64,000 nt of DNA from an uncultured Flavobacteriales bacterium. Its GTDB lineage: Bacteria > Bacteroidota > Bacteroidia > Flavobacteriales_G > Salibacteraceae. A program made the position numbers and the translations under genes. Location: NCBI GenBank assembly GCA_913062955.1, contig CAJXZP010000004.1, positions 1-64,000 on the forward strand, in the 5' to 3' direction. The notes under the pieces were generated by a model. It saw only the letters and a list, made by a program, of their open reading frames with translations, had not been told where the DNA came from and did not search any database. Positions 44,757-53,462 of the stretch are shown piece by piece; position 1 is the first letter of the stretch; every line of letters starts with the position of its first letter.

Positions 44757-46643
44757 ATGAATAAATCAATTCTATTATTTCTTAGCGTTTTATCGCTAGG
44801 AGTGGTTTCCTGTAGTACTTCTACAGAAACCAATAAACCCAAACCACAAGAAGAAGTTGTCATTTATGACTCTACAGACTTCCATACTTATTCTCAAAAA
44901 AAGGATGCCTATGTCACCCATTTAAATTGGGATGCACAAGTAGACTTTGAAACCCAAATCATTACGGCAACTGCCACATGGGATTTTATTAATGTAAGTG
45001 ATACCGATACCATTGTATTTGATATAGTTGACTTAAACATTACAAAGGTAACGCTTGACAACGGTCAAGAAACCGGATATAGTATTGGTCAAACGAAAGC
45101 CCATATGGGAGCTCCTTTATATGTAGCCATTACTTCAGAAACTAAATCCGTAAGTATTTCTTACGAAAGTGCTCCTACTGCAGGAGCGGTGTTATGGTTG
45201 AACTCGCAACAAACCTACGGAAAGAAACATCCATTTATGTTTACGCAATCCGAAGCAATTTTGGCTAGAACTTGGATTCCATGTCAGGATAGTCCTGGGG
45301 TTAAATTCACGTATAATGCGAAAGTTAAAGTGCCAACAGATTTGTTAGCCTTAATGAGTGCGACTAATCCACAAGAGAAAAACGAAACTGGCGTTTACGA
45401 ATTTGAAATGAACCAACCGATTCCGAGTTACTTATTGGCATTGGCTGTAGGTGACTTAGAATTTGGATCTCTTGGCGATCGTACCGGTGTATATGCTGAA
45501 CCTGGGCAATTAGACGCATCTATTTACGAATTCGGAGAGACGGAAAAAATGGTTCAAATTGCGGAAGAGTTATTCGGTGAATATGCTTGGGAACGATACG
45601 ATCTGTTAGTCCTTCCTCCCTCTTTCCCATTTGGCGGAATGGAAAATCCACGTTTAACATTTGTTACCCCAACAATAATTGCAGGCGACCGTTCATTAAC
45701 TGCTTTGATAGCACATGAATTAGCCCATTCTTGGTCGGGTAACTTAGTCACCAATGCCAACTGGAATGACTTTTGGATGAATGAAGGATTCACCGTTTAT
45801 TTAGAGCGTAGAATTATGGATTCTCTTAATGGAACAGATTATTCGGATATGTTATCCATTTTAGGTTCTCAAGATTTGGCATTTACATTAACCGATTTAC
45901 CAAAGGAGGACACTCGATTAAAACTGGAATTGAAAGGAAGGAATCCAGATGATGGAATGACGGACATTGCCTATGAAAAAGGATTTTTCTTTCTCTCCAT
46001 GTTGAAAGAAGAATATGGAAAGAAAAGAATGGATAATTTCTTGAAGCAGTATTTTACGGATCATACTTTCAAAAATATTACTACGGAAGAATTCATCACC
46101 TATTTGGATCGTCATCTTACGGGGCAGGATTCATTAAAACGTCCAAAATTAATGATCGAAAAATGGATTTATGAATCCGGATTACCTCAAAACGCACCTG
46201 AGTTTACCTCAGAACGATTCCAAAGAGTGGGTTCTTCCATGAAAGCATGGACAGATGGAGCGTTTGAAATTGATGAAATTGAAGTAGCGGATTGGAGCAC
46301 CAACGAATGGTTACAATTTCTCCGTAAATTACCAGATACTTTGAGTGTCAACAAATATGCAGAATTGGATAAAGCCTTTCATTTTACGCAATCGGGAAAT
46401 AATGAAATTTTGGCTATTTGGTTGGAGAAAAGTATCCTCGCTAAATACACTAAAGTGGATGCTAAGGTAGAGGAATTCCTTATTCATGTAGGAAGACGTA
46501 AGTTCTTAACGCCATTGTATCGGGCTTTACTAGAAGTAGACCCTAAAGGGAAGCACGCCATGTATATTTATATGAAGGCTCGACCAAATTATCATTCTGT
46601 ATCTACCGAAACATTAGATAAACTTTTGAACTACTCTCATTAA
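44757..46643 (+). CDS. M1-family aminopeptidase lipoprotein (leukotriene A4 hydrolase-like)
   Basis: 628 residues. The lipoprotein signal 'MNKSILLFLSVLSLGVVSC' places it in the membrane. The catalytic core has the exopeptidase motif 'GGMENPRLTF' and the zinc motif 'HELAHSWSGNLVTNANWN' at residue 320, with the third zinc ligand Glu exactly 18 residues later ('NEGF'). A C-terminal helical domain ('FLIHVGRRKFLTPLYRALLE') matches the leukotriene A4 hydrolase-like group. It removes N-terminal residues from peptides in the periplasm or at the surface. A TATATTTG promoter-like box at 44729-44736 lies upstream. Confidence 0.95.
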   Translation: MNKSILLFLSVLSLGVVSCSTSTETNKPKPQEEVVIYDSTDFHTYSQKKDAYVTHLNWDAQVDFETQIITATATWDFINVSDTDTIVFDIVDLNITKVTLDNGQETGYSIGQTKAHMGAPLYVAITSETKSVSISYESAPTAGAVLWLNSQQTYGKKHPFMFTQSEAILARTWIPCQDSPGVKFTYNAKVKVPTDLLALMSATNPQEKNETGVYEFEMNQPIPSYLLALAVGDLEFGSLGDRTGVYAEPGQLDASIYEFGETEKMVQIAEELFGEYAWERYDLLVLPPSFPFGGMENPRLTFVTPTIIAGDRSLTALIAHELAHSWSGNLVTNANWNDFWMNEGFTVYLERRIMDSLNGTDYSDMLSILGSQDLAFTLTDLPKEDTRLKLELKGRNPDDGMTDIAYEKGFFFLSMLKEEYGKKRMDNFLKQYFTDHTFKNITTEEFITYLDRHLTGQDSLKRPKLMIEKWIYESGLPQNAPEFTSERFQRVGSSMKAWTDGAFEIDEIEVADWSTNEWLQFLRKLPDTLSVNKYAELDKAFHFTQSGNNEILAIWLEKSILAKYTKVDAKVEEFLIHVGRRKFLTPLYRALLEVDPKGKHAMYIYMKARPNYHSVSTETLDKLLNYSH

Positions 46644-46692
46644 CGAATTGCTTACATTAGCATCAAACTAAAACACAACCTAAAATTAAATT

Positions 46693-47340
46693 ATGATTAA
46701 TAAACTTCTAGTTGCATTAACAGGAATCCTTTTGATACCTGCCTTGGGTTTTTCTCAAATCGATATTACACCTCATGTAGGATATAACTTTGGAGCGCGT
46801 GTTCCTATTTATGGCGGGGAGGTGAAAGTAAAAGGAAATACGACATATGGTATTAACATTGATTACAACTTAGACAGAGACAACGCTATTCAATTTACTT
46901 ATAGTACAACAATTTCTACCGTAAAAATCAATGACTATTACTACCCTGGAGGTGGAATATCTAATGGTACTTTTTCAGATGTATTGGAAAACTACTTTTT
47001 GTTAGGAGGATTGAGATACTTTAGTGATGGACCGGTTCAGCCATACGGTAACTTTAATGTAGGATTAGCTTATTATAAATTTTCAAATATTAGTGATTAC
47101 TACCTTCAATATGGACAAAGTGATATGACTCGTTTTGCCATAGGTTTTGGTTTAGGAGCTAAGATAATGATGTCGGATAGAATTGGCATTGACTTACATA
47201 TTAGAGCTCTTGCCCCTATTCAATGGGGAGGAGTTGGTATTGGTGTAGGTACGGGAGGAGCAAGTGCAGGAGTTTATGCCGGTTCTAGCTTTATTTCAGG
47301 AGATGTCGGTGGTGGATTAGTGATCCGTTTGGGAGAGTAA
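46693..47340 (+). CDS. Outer-membrane beta-barrel protein
   Basis: 215 residues with signal peptide ending 'ALGFSQ'. The mature chain begins 'IDITPHVGYNFGARVPIYGG' and runs in barrel strands ('AIQFTYSTTISTVKINDYYY', 'FLLGGLRYFSDGPVQPYGNF', 'FAIGFGLGAKIMMSDRIGID') to a terminal 'GGGLVIRLGE'. The pattern is that of the OmpA/OprF-like barrel domain of Bacteroidota. It follows the M1 peptidase gene by 49 bases and ends in a strong terminator. Confidence 0.75.
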   Translation: MINKLLVALTGILLIPALGFSQIDITPHVGYNFGARVPIYGGEVKVKGNTTYGINIDYNLDRDNAIQFTYSTTISTVKINDYYYPGGGISNGTFSDVLENYFLLGGLRYFSDGPVQPYGNFNVGLAYYKFSNISDYYLQYGQSDMTRFAIGFGLGAKIMMSDRIGIDLHIRALAPIQWGGVGIGVGTGGASAGVYAGSSFISGDVGGGLVIRLGE

Positions 47341-47362
47341 TTCCACTCCAAAAAATACGAAA

Positions 47363-47397
47363 TAAAAAAAGGGACGCATGGCGTCCCTTTTTTTATT
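47363..47397. terminator. Terminator between barrel gene and Crp/Fnr gene
   Basis: AAAAAAAGGGACGC / GCGTCCCTTTTTTT stem with a 3-base loop, symmetrical and usable from both convergent genes. Confidence 0.88.
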
Positions 47398-47426
47398 TCT
47401 ATCTTTAAATAAGCACTAAATAATAG

Positions 47427-48137
47427 TTAATAAATATTCCCAACTTTAACCAACCTTGGCGCATCCAACACCATGATTTTTCTACCGTTGGTTTTAATCA
47501 AATTCTCCTCTTTAAAATCGTGTAATAATCGAATAACGGTCTCTGTAGCGGTACCCACAATATTGGCTAAATCTTCCCGAGTCATATTGATTTGGGCTAT
47601 ATCCGTTGGGTTCTCCTCATCTCGGTACACATCCTTTAACATCAACAACGAAACAGCCAGCCTTTCACGTACCGTTTTTTGGGCCAAATTGGTTAACATT
47701 TCAGTCATCATACCCAGCTCATGACAGGCTTCTTTTAATAACATTTTGCTAAAATCTGTCGACTCTTCCATGAGTCGAACAAATTCGTCTTTGGGTACAA
47801 AACAAACTTGAACATCTTCTAATGCTTCAGCTGTTACAGGATACAAGTCTTCACCAATCATCGCACGATAGCCTAACAAATCACCTGATTTAGCAATCTG
47901 AATAATTTGATCTTTACCATCATCCCCCGTTTTATAAATTTTCAGTCGGCCCCTATTCACACAGAAAACGCCTAAAGGACGGGTATCTTCGTGAAAGATA
48001 ACTTGTCCTTTTTTGTATGCTGTACAGGATTTATTATAATTAATTTTATCTAAATCCTCGCTGCATAGCATCCCAAACTTGGAAATATCTTTCACCTGAC
48101 AATCCTCACAGGCAATGGTAACTCTACGTCCTCTCAT
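47427..48137 (-). CDS. Crp/Fnr-family transcriptional regulator
   Basis: 236 residues. The cyclic-nucleotide-binding-type fold spans about 30-150 ('AYKKGQVIFHEDTRPLGVFC', 'GDLLGYRAMIGEDLYPVTAE'). The winged helix lies at about 170-225 ('MTREDLANIVGTATETVIRL', 'NLIKTNGRKIMVLDAPRLVK'). The N-terminus has C10, C13, C25 and C38 ('ACEDCQVKDISKFGMLCSED'), spaced more widely than in E. coli Fnr, so an iron-sulfur sensor is possible but not certain. It is divergent from a receiver-kinase gene, with 132 bases of shared control region. Confidence 0.92.
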   Translation of the reverse strand: MRGRRVTIACEDCQVKDISKFGMLCSEDLDKINYNKSCTAYKKGQVIFHEDTRPLGVFCVNRGRLKIYKTGDDGKDQIIQIAKSGDLLGYRAMIGEDLYPVTAEALEDVQVCFVPKDEFVRLMEESTDFSKMLLKEACHELGMMTEMLTNLAQKTVRERLAVSLLMLKDVYRDEENPTDIAQINMTREDLANIVGTATETVIRLLHDFKEENLIKTNGRKIMVLDAPRLVKVGNIY

Positions 48138-48269
48138 TCTTGAATTATTTACGATACAAAGTAAACCTATTTTTACTAGTTCATGAGTAGTTAAAAAGGG
48201 AATAAATCTTTAGATTTTCACTAATTCAAGAGGGAGATTTTATTAATTTAGCACCAATAATTGCGGCAT

Positions 48270-49502
48270 ATGACATATAAAATTCTAATTACGGAAGATG
48301 ACAAGGTAACTGCGCTATTTATTCAGCGGGTTATTAAGCAAATGGGTCATACACCAGTTGGAATTGCATATTCAGGTGTCGAAGCATTAAAACTCGTTAA
48401 GTCCACCAAACCCGATTTAGTTTTAATGGATATATCCTTACCTGGAGAGCTAGATGGTATTTCTGTCACGAATAAAATCATGGAAGAGCATAAGCTTCCA
48501 GTGGTCTTTATTACCGGGATGTCTGACCGAGATACGGTAGGTCGGGCGTTAAAAGCGCATCCTTATGGCTATATATCCAAACCGGTCACCGAAAGTAGCT
48601 TGCAAACGGTTATAGAACTTTCCATCCAACGATTTAATTTGGAAAAGAAGTTATTAAAAAGCCAGGATCAATTAAAGCAGTTAAACTCCAACTTGGAGGA
48701 AAAGGTAAAAGAACGAACCGCAGAAATAAATTCTAAAAATCAAGATTTAAAAAAGGAAGTAGGTAAACGAAAAAAATCAGAAGCTCAATTAAAAGTTTCG
48801 TTAGCCAAAGAAAGGGAGTTAAACGAATTAAAATCTCGGATTGTAAATATTATTTCACACGAAATTAAAACCCCACTAACGAGTATTAAAAGTTCGGCTG
48901 AACTCATTGAAATTCATATTGAAAATCGATCAACACCCGAGAAAATCAATAAACACCTTAGGAGTATTGATCGGTCGGTTAATTCCCTTACCAATATAAT
49001 AAATGAAACATTGCTCATTGGAAAAATTGAATCGGGCGCTTTAAAACCGGAATTAGAACCGGTACATCTAAGAGAGTTAATTAACGATATTATTTTAACC
49101 ATTGAATCAGGGATTGGTAAAAATCATGCTTTGGTATTAGAAATTGGTTCAGAAATACCCGTTTTATTTAGAACCGATAAAAGGCTATTCACTCAAATAT
49201 TCACCAATTTATTGAGTAATGCTGCAAAATATTCCCCGGATGCAGAAATTGTAGAGATCAATTTCCATATGGACGATAATCAGCTCCATTTTTCAATCAT
49301 AGATTATGGTTTAGGTATTCCTGAAAAAGACCAAAAATTTCTTTTTGAAATGTTTCATCGAGCATCTAACACCACAGATATTGAGGGGGTTGGATTAGGA
49401 CTCGCCATTGTAAAAAAATCGGTCGAAGAACTACAAGGTAAACTGGAGTTTATCAGTTCCGAAAACCAAGGCACCACATTTATGGTCAGTCTACCATCCT
49501 AA
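48270..49502 (+). CDS. Receiver-histidine kinase hybrid protein
   Basis: 410 residues from ATG 48270 (an upstream TTG at 48261 is less likely). The order is inverted relative to most hybrids: receiver domain first (residues 1-125, D54 in 'VLMDISLPGELDG', 'YGYISKPVTESSLQ'), then a coiled coil (125-190), HisKA with 'IVNIISHEIKTPLTSIKSSA', and the HATPase domain ('DYGLGIPEKD', 'GVGLGLAIVKKSVEELQGK'). No membrane segment is seen, so it is cytoplasmic and probably driven by another kinase's phosphoryl transfer. No cognate regulator is adjacent. Divergent from the Fnr-like gene. Confidence 0.92.
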   Translation: MTYKILITEDDKVTALFIQRVIKQMGHTPVGIAYSGVEALKLVKSTKPDLVLMDISLPGELDGISVTNKIMEEHKLPVVFITGMSDRDTVGRALKAHPYGYISKPVTESSLQTVIELSIQRFNLEKKLLKSQDQLKQLNSNLEEKVKERTAEINSKNQDLKKEVGKRKKSEAQLKVSLAKERELNELKSRIVNIISHEIKTPLTSIKSSAELIEIHIENRSTPEKINKHLRSIDRSVNSLTNIINETLLIGKIESGALKPELEPVHLRELINDIILTIESGIGKNHALVLEIGSEIPVLFRTDKRLFTQIFTNLLSNAAKYSPDAEIVEINFHMDDNQLHFSIIDYGLGIPEKDQKFLFEMFHRASNTTDIEGVGLGLAIVKKSVEELQGKLEFISSENQGTTFMVSLPS

Positions 49503-49535
49503 ATAAACATCTGCGTATTTTGTAAAATTTCAGCA

Positions 49536-50651
49536 ATGACTAGCTACACAAAAATCGGTACGTTTTTATTTTTATTCACCGTACTCCATATTACTGCTTT
49601 GGGCAACACTCCTATTACAGAGGTAAAAAGAGATACGGCCATTGCGCAGGTAGTTTATGGTTCCGACTTTCTTTTCGATGGCATGGATAGTCTTTCCACG
49701 AAAGAACTATACCAATACAAGGATTCGCTAACATACTTGAATTCACCCCCAAAAGAACTTATAAATCAACTTCATATCTACTTAAAAATAAGGACCATGG
49801 ATTTCAATCAAATCTATGCGACCATTGACTCTCTATTTGAATTGAATACGATCCCTTATCCACTTATTAATGAATTAAATCGCTACATCGCCAATCATCA
49901 AGAAACGCTCAACAATTTTGAAACAGAGATCATTGATACCTCTCAATATCCTGCTGATCACTACTACCACTCCTGGAATACCATTACCCCCAATCCCTAT
50001 GGAGCGAACTATCTTACGACCCCTGATTCGGTGATTGAACTACAACTTATAGGTACCCCAAGAAGCCCTGAGTTTGTGATGCCAGTAGTAGACAAGCTCA
50101 CCTCCAAATATGGGTGGCGATCCGGAAGAATGCATAAAGGGATTGATATTGACCTACAAGTTTGGGATACAGTGGTCACAGCTTTCTCAGGGATGGTAAG
50201 AGTCGCCCGCAATTACAAGGGATATGGTCGTGTGGTTGTCGTACGTCATTTTAATGGTTTAGAAACCCTTTATGCACATCTACATCGAATAAAAGTACAA
50301 CCCGGGCAAATGGTACAAGCGGGTGAACTAATTGGTTTAGGAGGAAGTTCAGGACATTCCACGGGAAGTCATTTACATTGGGAAATACGATTTAAGGGGC
50401 ACCCCATAAACCCTTTAAATTTGGTCGACTACCAAAACCACAAACTAACTCATTCTACTCTAGTATTACGCAAAACCAAGCATGGGTTTGCGGGATATCC
50501 TAAAGGAAGTATTTTTTATGTAGTGCAAAATGGCGATTATTTGTATAAAATTGCATCCGATTATGGAACCACCGTTAATAAATTATGTAAACTAAATGAC
50601 ATTAACAGAAATTCACGATTATCAGTGGGCCAAAAACTTCGAATAATATGA
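49536..50651 (+). CDS. M23 peptidase with C-terminal LysM domain
   Basis: 371 residues with an N-terminal export signal ('KIGTFLFLFTVLHITALGN'). The M23/LytM peptidase domain spans about 178-300: 'GWRSGRMHKGIDIDL' (zinc ligands H and D) and 'HSTGSHLHWEIRFKGHPINP' (HxH ligand pair). A LysM domain closes the protein ('YVVQNGDYLYKIASDYGTTV', 'LCKLNDI'). It probably cuts peptidoglycan cross-links or acts in cell division. Its stop overlaps the start of the next small gene as ATGA (50648-50651). Confidence 0.93.
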   Translation: MTSYTKIGTFLFLFTVLHITALGNTPITEVKRDTAIAQVVYGSDFLFDGMDSLSTKELYQYKDSLTYLNSPPKELINQLHIYLKIRTMDFNQIYATIDSLFELNTIPYPLINELNRYIANHQETLNNFETEIIDTSQYPADHYYHSWNTITPNPYGANYLTTPDSVIELQLIGTPRSPEFVMPVVDKLTSKYGWRSGRMHKGIDIDLQVWDTVVTAFSGMVRVARNYKGYGRVVVVRHFNGLETLYAHLHRIKVQPGQMVQAGELIGLGGSSGHSTGSHLHWEIRFKGHPINPLNLVDYQNHKLTHSTLVLRKTKHGFAGYPKGSIFYVVQNGDYLYKIASDYGTTVNKLCKLNDINRNSRLSVGQKLRII

Positions 50652-50992
50652 ATTTACCATCATTTGATTTTACAAACTGGAGGAATCACCCAACCGATAA
50701 TAGGTATACCATTTTCTTTTTTAAAACAAGGAATGAAAGTGACTATTTTGAAAATGAGCTCACCCGTAATAAAATTAAGTTTGAGTATCATTTTGATGAT
50801 GATGAACCTACCTACAAGTACTATTATGCCGTTAATAAGGTAAACGAAAAGGCGGTCATCAAATTAAACCACCTAGCCGTTGGGGCATATAGGAAACCCT
50901 TTATTCAAATAAACTTCCTACGTTATACGTTAATTATTGCAATGATCATCATTCTAGGCATAGGTATCATTGGATATTTCAAATCTCATTAA
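50648..50992 (+). CDS. Small C-terminally anchored membrane protein
   Basis: 114 residues. A soluble N-terminal part ('FTNWRNHPTDNRYTIFFFKT', 'KFEYHFDDDEPTYKYYYAVN') is followed by one C-terminal transmembrane segment ('LRYTLIIAMIIILGIGIIGY'). It overlaps the upstream M23 peptidase gene by 4 bases (ATGA), so translation is coupled, and the next barrel gene begins 1 base after the stop. The three therefore form one operon, perhaps acting in the cell envelope. I do not recognise the family. Confidence 0.7.
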   Translation: MNLPSFDFTNWRNHPTDNRYTIFFFKTRNESDYFENELTRNKIKFEYHFDDDEPTYKYYYAVNKVNEKAVIKLNHLAVGAYRKPFIQINFLRYTLIIAMIIILGIGIIGYFKSH

Positions 50993-50993
50993 G

Positions 50994-51710
50994 ATGAAAA
51001 ACATACTGCTCACAGGTATCTTGATATCCGTTTTTTTTACGGGGTATTCTCAAGATAATGGGTATTTAGGTGGTTTTCAATTCAAACCTATTTTGGGAAG
51101 TGGCGTATTTTCTAATGATCCTGAAATGGGAAATACGGATTCTTTAAATATTGGTATTCAACAAAATTTCGGATACTCCTTTGGGATGACCATTCGAAAA
51201 CAGTTTACCAAAATTTTAGCCGTTGAAACAGGGCTCAGATTAACGCAACGTAATTTTACCGTAAGCATTGATAGCCTACAAAATAGTTACACGAATTCTT
51301 TAGGTTATAGGGTGGTTGCGTACGACCTCCCTTTTAAGGCAATGGTACGATTAAGGAGTTCAGATAACTCCTATTTAAGTATATCACTTGGAGGTCAAAT
51401 GGATTTATATCCAAGTGATGTGTTTGCCTACAACACGGATTGGCAGGTCCAAGTGAATCGAAAAAGCTGGGTCCAAGGATCTTTTGTGGCCAATTTAGGT
51501 TGGGAAATTCATCCCATCAAAAAGGGAATATTTTACATGGGCCTCTCTTACAACCAACCTTTCTCCACGCCCTATGCGGCTTTGGTAGGTTCGCGAAATA
51601 GTAATTACTCTATCACCAATATTAAACAAAATGGTACGTCCTTCGCCTTAGATTTCAGGTATTATTTTGAACCTAAAAAGGAAAAGCCAAAACGCAAGGA
51701 TAAATTTTAG
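50994..51710 (+). CDS. Outer-membrane porin-like beta-barrel protein
   Basis: 238 residues from ATG 50994, where a proper signal peptide begins (MKNILLTGILISVFFTGYSQ); the frame extends upstream to 50970 inside the previous gene. The mature chain has barrel strands typical of the PorT-like outer-membrane family of Bacteroidota ('FGYSFGMTIRKQFTKILAVE', 'TGLRLTQRNFTVSI', 'FYMGLSYNQPFSTPYAALVG') and ends in a strongly basic tail ('FEPKKEKPKRKDKF'). It belongs to the same operon as the M23 peptidase gene. Confidence 0.8.
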   Translation: MKNILLTGILISVFFTGYSQDNGYLGGFQFKPILGSGVFSNDPEMGNTDSLNIGIQQNFGYSFGMTIRKQFTKILAVETGLRLTQRNFTVSIDSLQNSYTNSLGYRVVAYDLPFKAMVRLRSSDNSYLSISLGGQMDLYPSDVFAYNTDWQVQVNRKSWVQGSFVANLGWEIHPIKKGIFYMGLSYNQPFSTPYAALVGSRNSNYSITNIKQNGTSFALDFRYYFEPKKEKPKRKDKF

Positions 51711-51751
51711 GTTACCAACACCCCTTGGTGATAAAAGTTAATTTAAATAAA

Positions 51752-51779
51752 TTGGGCTAATCATAAAATAATATCTTTG
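51752..51779 (+). promoter_or_regulatory. Promoter of fabI
   Basis: TTG at 51752-51754, 17-base spacer, TATCTTTG at 51772-51779, matching the Bacteroidota TTG / TAnnTTTG consensus. The ATG of fabI at 51800 follows about 15 bases after the expected start site. Confidence 0.65.
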
Positions 51780-51799
51780 GCAGCTAATAAATTATCGAA

Positions 51800-52612
51800 A
51801 TGGGAAATAATCTTTTAAAAGGAAAAAGAGGAATTATATTTGGAGCACTGGATGAAAGCTCTATTGCTTGGAAAACAGCAGAAAAGGCCCACGAAGAGGG
51901 AGCCAAATTTGTTTTAACTAATGCCCCAATTGCGATGAGAATGGGAGCGTTAGATAAACTGGCTGCCGACACAAATTCTCAAATCATATCTGCTGATGCA
52001 ACTAGCATGGAAGATTTGGAAAAACTTATTTCGGAATCGGTAGAAATTCTTGGAGGACCATTAGATTTTATTCTACACTCTATAGGAATGTCTCCAAACG
52101 TAAGAAAAGGAAAACATTACACAGATGTAAATTACGACTGGTTCCACAAAACCCTAGATGTATCTGCAATGTCGCTACACCGGGTGTTACAAACGGCTTA
52201 TAAAATGGATGCAATGGCTGAATGGGGATCTATCATCAGTTTATCCTTTGTGGCCTCACAAAGAGCATTCCCAGGTTACAATGATATGGCAGATGCTAAA
52301 TCATTAATGGAATCTATTACACGAAACTTTGGTTACCAATATGGAAATTCGAAGAACGTACGTGTAAATACTATTTCACAATCTCCGACTTTAACTACCG
52401 CAGGAAAAGGGGTTGGTGGTTTTGATCAATTCATCAACTTTGCCGAAGATATTTCTCCATTAGGAAATGCTTCTGCAGAACAATGTGCCGATTACACGGT
52501 TATGATGTTCTCTGACTATACCAAAATGGTAACTATGCAAAACTTATTTCATGACGGAGGTTTCTCTTTTACTGGAATTAGTGAAAAAGTAATGACTAAA
52601 TACGGGATGTAA
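51800..52612 (+). CDS. fabI: Enoyl-[acyl-carrier-protein] reductase FabI
   Basis: 270 residues. It reduces trans-2-enoyl-ACP in the last step of each fatty-acid elongation round. The NAD-binding N-terminus 'LKGKRGIIFGALDESSIAWK' and 'LDFILHSIGMSPN' are typical. The catalytic Tyr-x6-Lys is in 'FPGYNDMADAKSLMESITRN'. The preceding E. coli position Tyr146 is Phe here ('SLSFVASQRAFPGY'). The C-terminal 'SPLGNASAEQCADYTVMMFS' fits the family. It has its own promoter and a terminator at 52635-52664. Confidence 0.95.
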   Translation: MGNNLLKGKRGIIFGALDESSIAWKTAEKAHEEGAKFVLTNAPIAMRMGALDKLAADTNSQIISADATSMEDLEKLISESVEILGGPLDFILHSIGMSPNVRKGKHYTDVNYDWFHKTLDVSAMSLHRVLQTAYKMDAMAEWGSIISLSFVASQRAFPGYNDMADAKSLMESITRNFGYQYGNSKNVRVNTISQSPTLTTAGKGVGGFDQFINFAEDISPLGNASAEQCADYTVMMFSDYTKMVTMQNLFHDGGFSFTGISEKVMTKYGM

Positions 52613-52634
52613 TCCGTTTTAAAATACATAATTT

Positions 52635-52664
52635 TAAGGGGTGGTTTTCCACCCCTTTTTTTAT
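52635..52664 (+). terminator. Terminator after fabI
   Basis: AAGGGGTGG / CCACCCCTT stem with a TTTT loop and a T-run, 23 bases after the fabI stop and just before the methyltransferase gene. Confidence 0.88.
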
Positions 52665-52676
52665 GAACATCATTTT

Positions 52677-53462
52677 ATGAGTCGACTAAAAACAGCTTTT
52701 CAATACCTACAACACCAGATAAAGGGTTTCAATAGGCATGGAGTACACTCTCCTTTTGTATATGATTTTTTAGAAAATGTATTGTACAAAGATGCGAAGC
52801 CCCCAAAATTTGATGAATTGGTGAATCAACGAAAAAAACTTTTTAATGATACTCGAAAAATCAAAATAACGGACCTAGGAGCAGGATCTAAAATCAATAC
52901 AAGCACAAGTCGATTGGTCAAAGATGTGGCCAAAAACTCGTCTAAACAGCCAAAGTACGGAAGATTATTTCATCGAATAGTTCGTTTTTATAAAATTGGA
53001 AATGTTATTGAATTAGGTACATCATTAGGTTTAAGTACCATCTATTTTGCGTGTGATAATCCAAAGGTAAACGTAACCACACTAGAAGGCTGTCCAGAAA
53101 CCTTGAAAATTGCGCAAGAAAATTTTGATTTTTTAGCGTTTTCTAATATAAAAACAGTTTTGGGTGATTTTAAAACCACCCTACCCCGGGTACTTCACAA
53201 AGAGGAAGTTCCAGAGCTCATTTTTTTTGACGGGAATCATCAAGAACAAGCCACATTGGAATACTTCCACCAGGCCTTAAAAACGGTATCCAGTACAAGT
53301 ATTTATATTTTCGATGATATTCATTGGTCAACAGGTATGACCAATGCCTGGAACAAAATAAAAGGCCACCCCCAAACGGTGGTGACCTTAGATTTATTCT
53401 TTGTCGGAATTGTCTTTTTTGACCAAAGACTTACACCTCAGGATTTTAATATCCGCTTTTAG
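52677..53462 (+). CDS. Class I SAM-dependent methyltransferase
   Basis: 261 residues from ATG 52677, chosen because the domain starts right there ('MSRLKTAFQYLQHQIKGFNR'); the frame runs upstream into the fabI terminator. A lineage-typical N-terminus 'GFNRHGVHSPFVYDFLENVL' precedes the SAM-binding motif 'VIELGTSLGLSTIYFA' and 'PELIFFDGNHQEQATLEYFH', as in Methyltransf_24-type O-methyltransferases. The acceptor is unknown. Its last 4 bases overlap the end of the convergent TlpA-like gene. Confidence 0.83.
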   Translation: MSRLKTAFQYLQHQIKGFNRHGVHSPFVYDFLENVLYKDAKPPKFDELVNQRKKLFNDTRKIKITDLGAGSKINTSTSRLVKDVAKNSSKQPKYGRLFHRIVRFYKIGNVIELGTSLGLSTIYFACDNPKVNVTTLEGCPETLKIAQENFDFLAFSNIKTVLGDFKTTLPRVLHKEEVPELIFFDGNHQEQATLEYFHQALKTVSSTSIYIFDDIHWSTGMTNAWNKIKGHPQTVVTLDLFFVGIVFFDQRLTPQDFNIRF

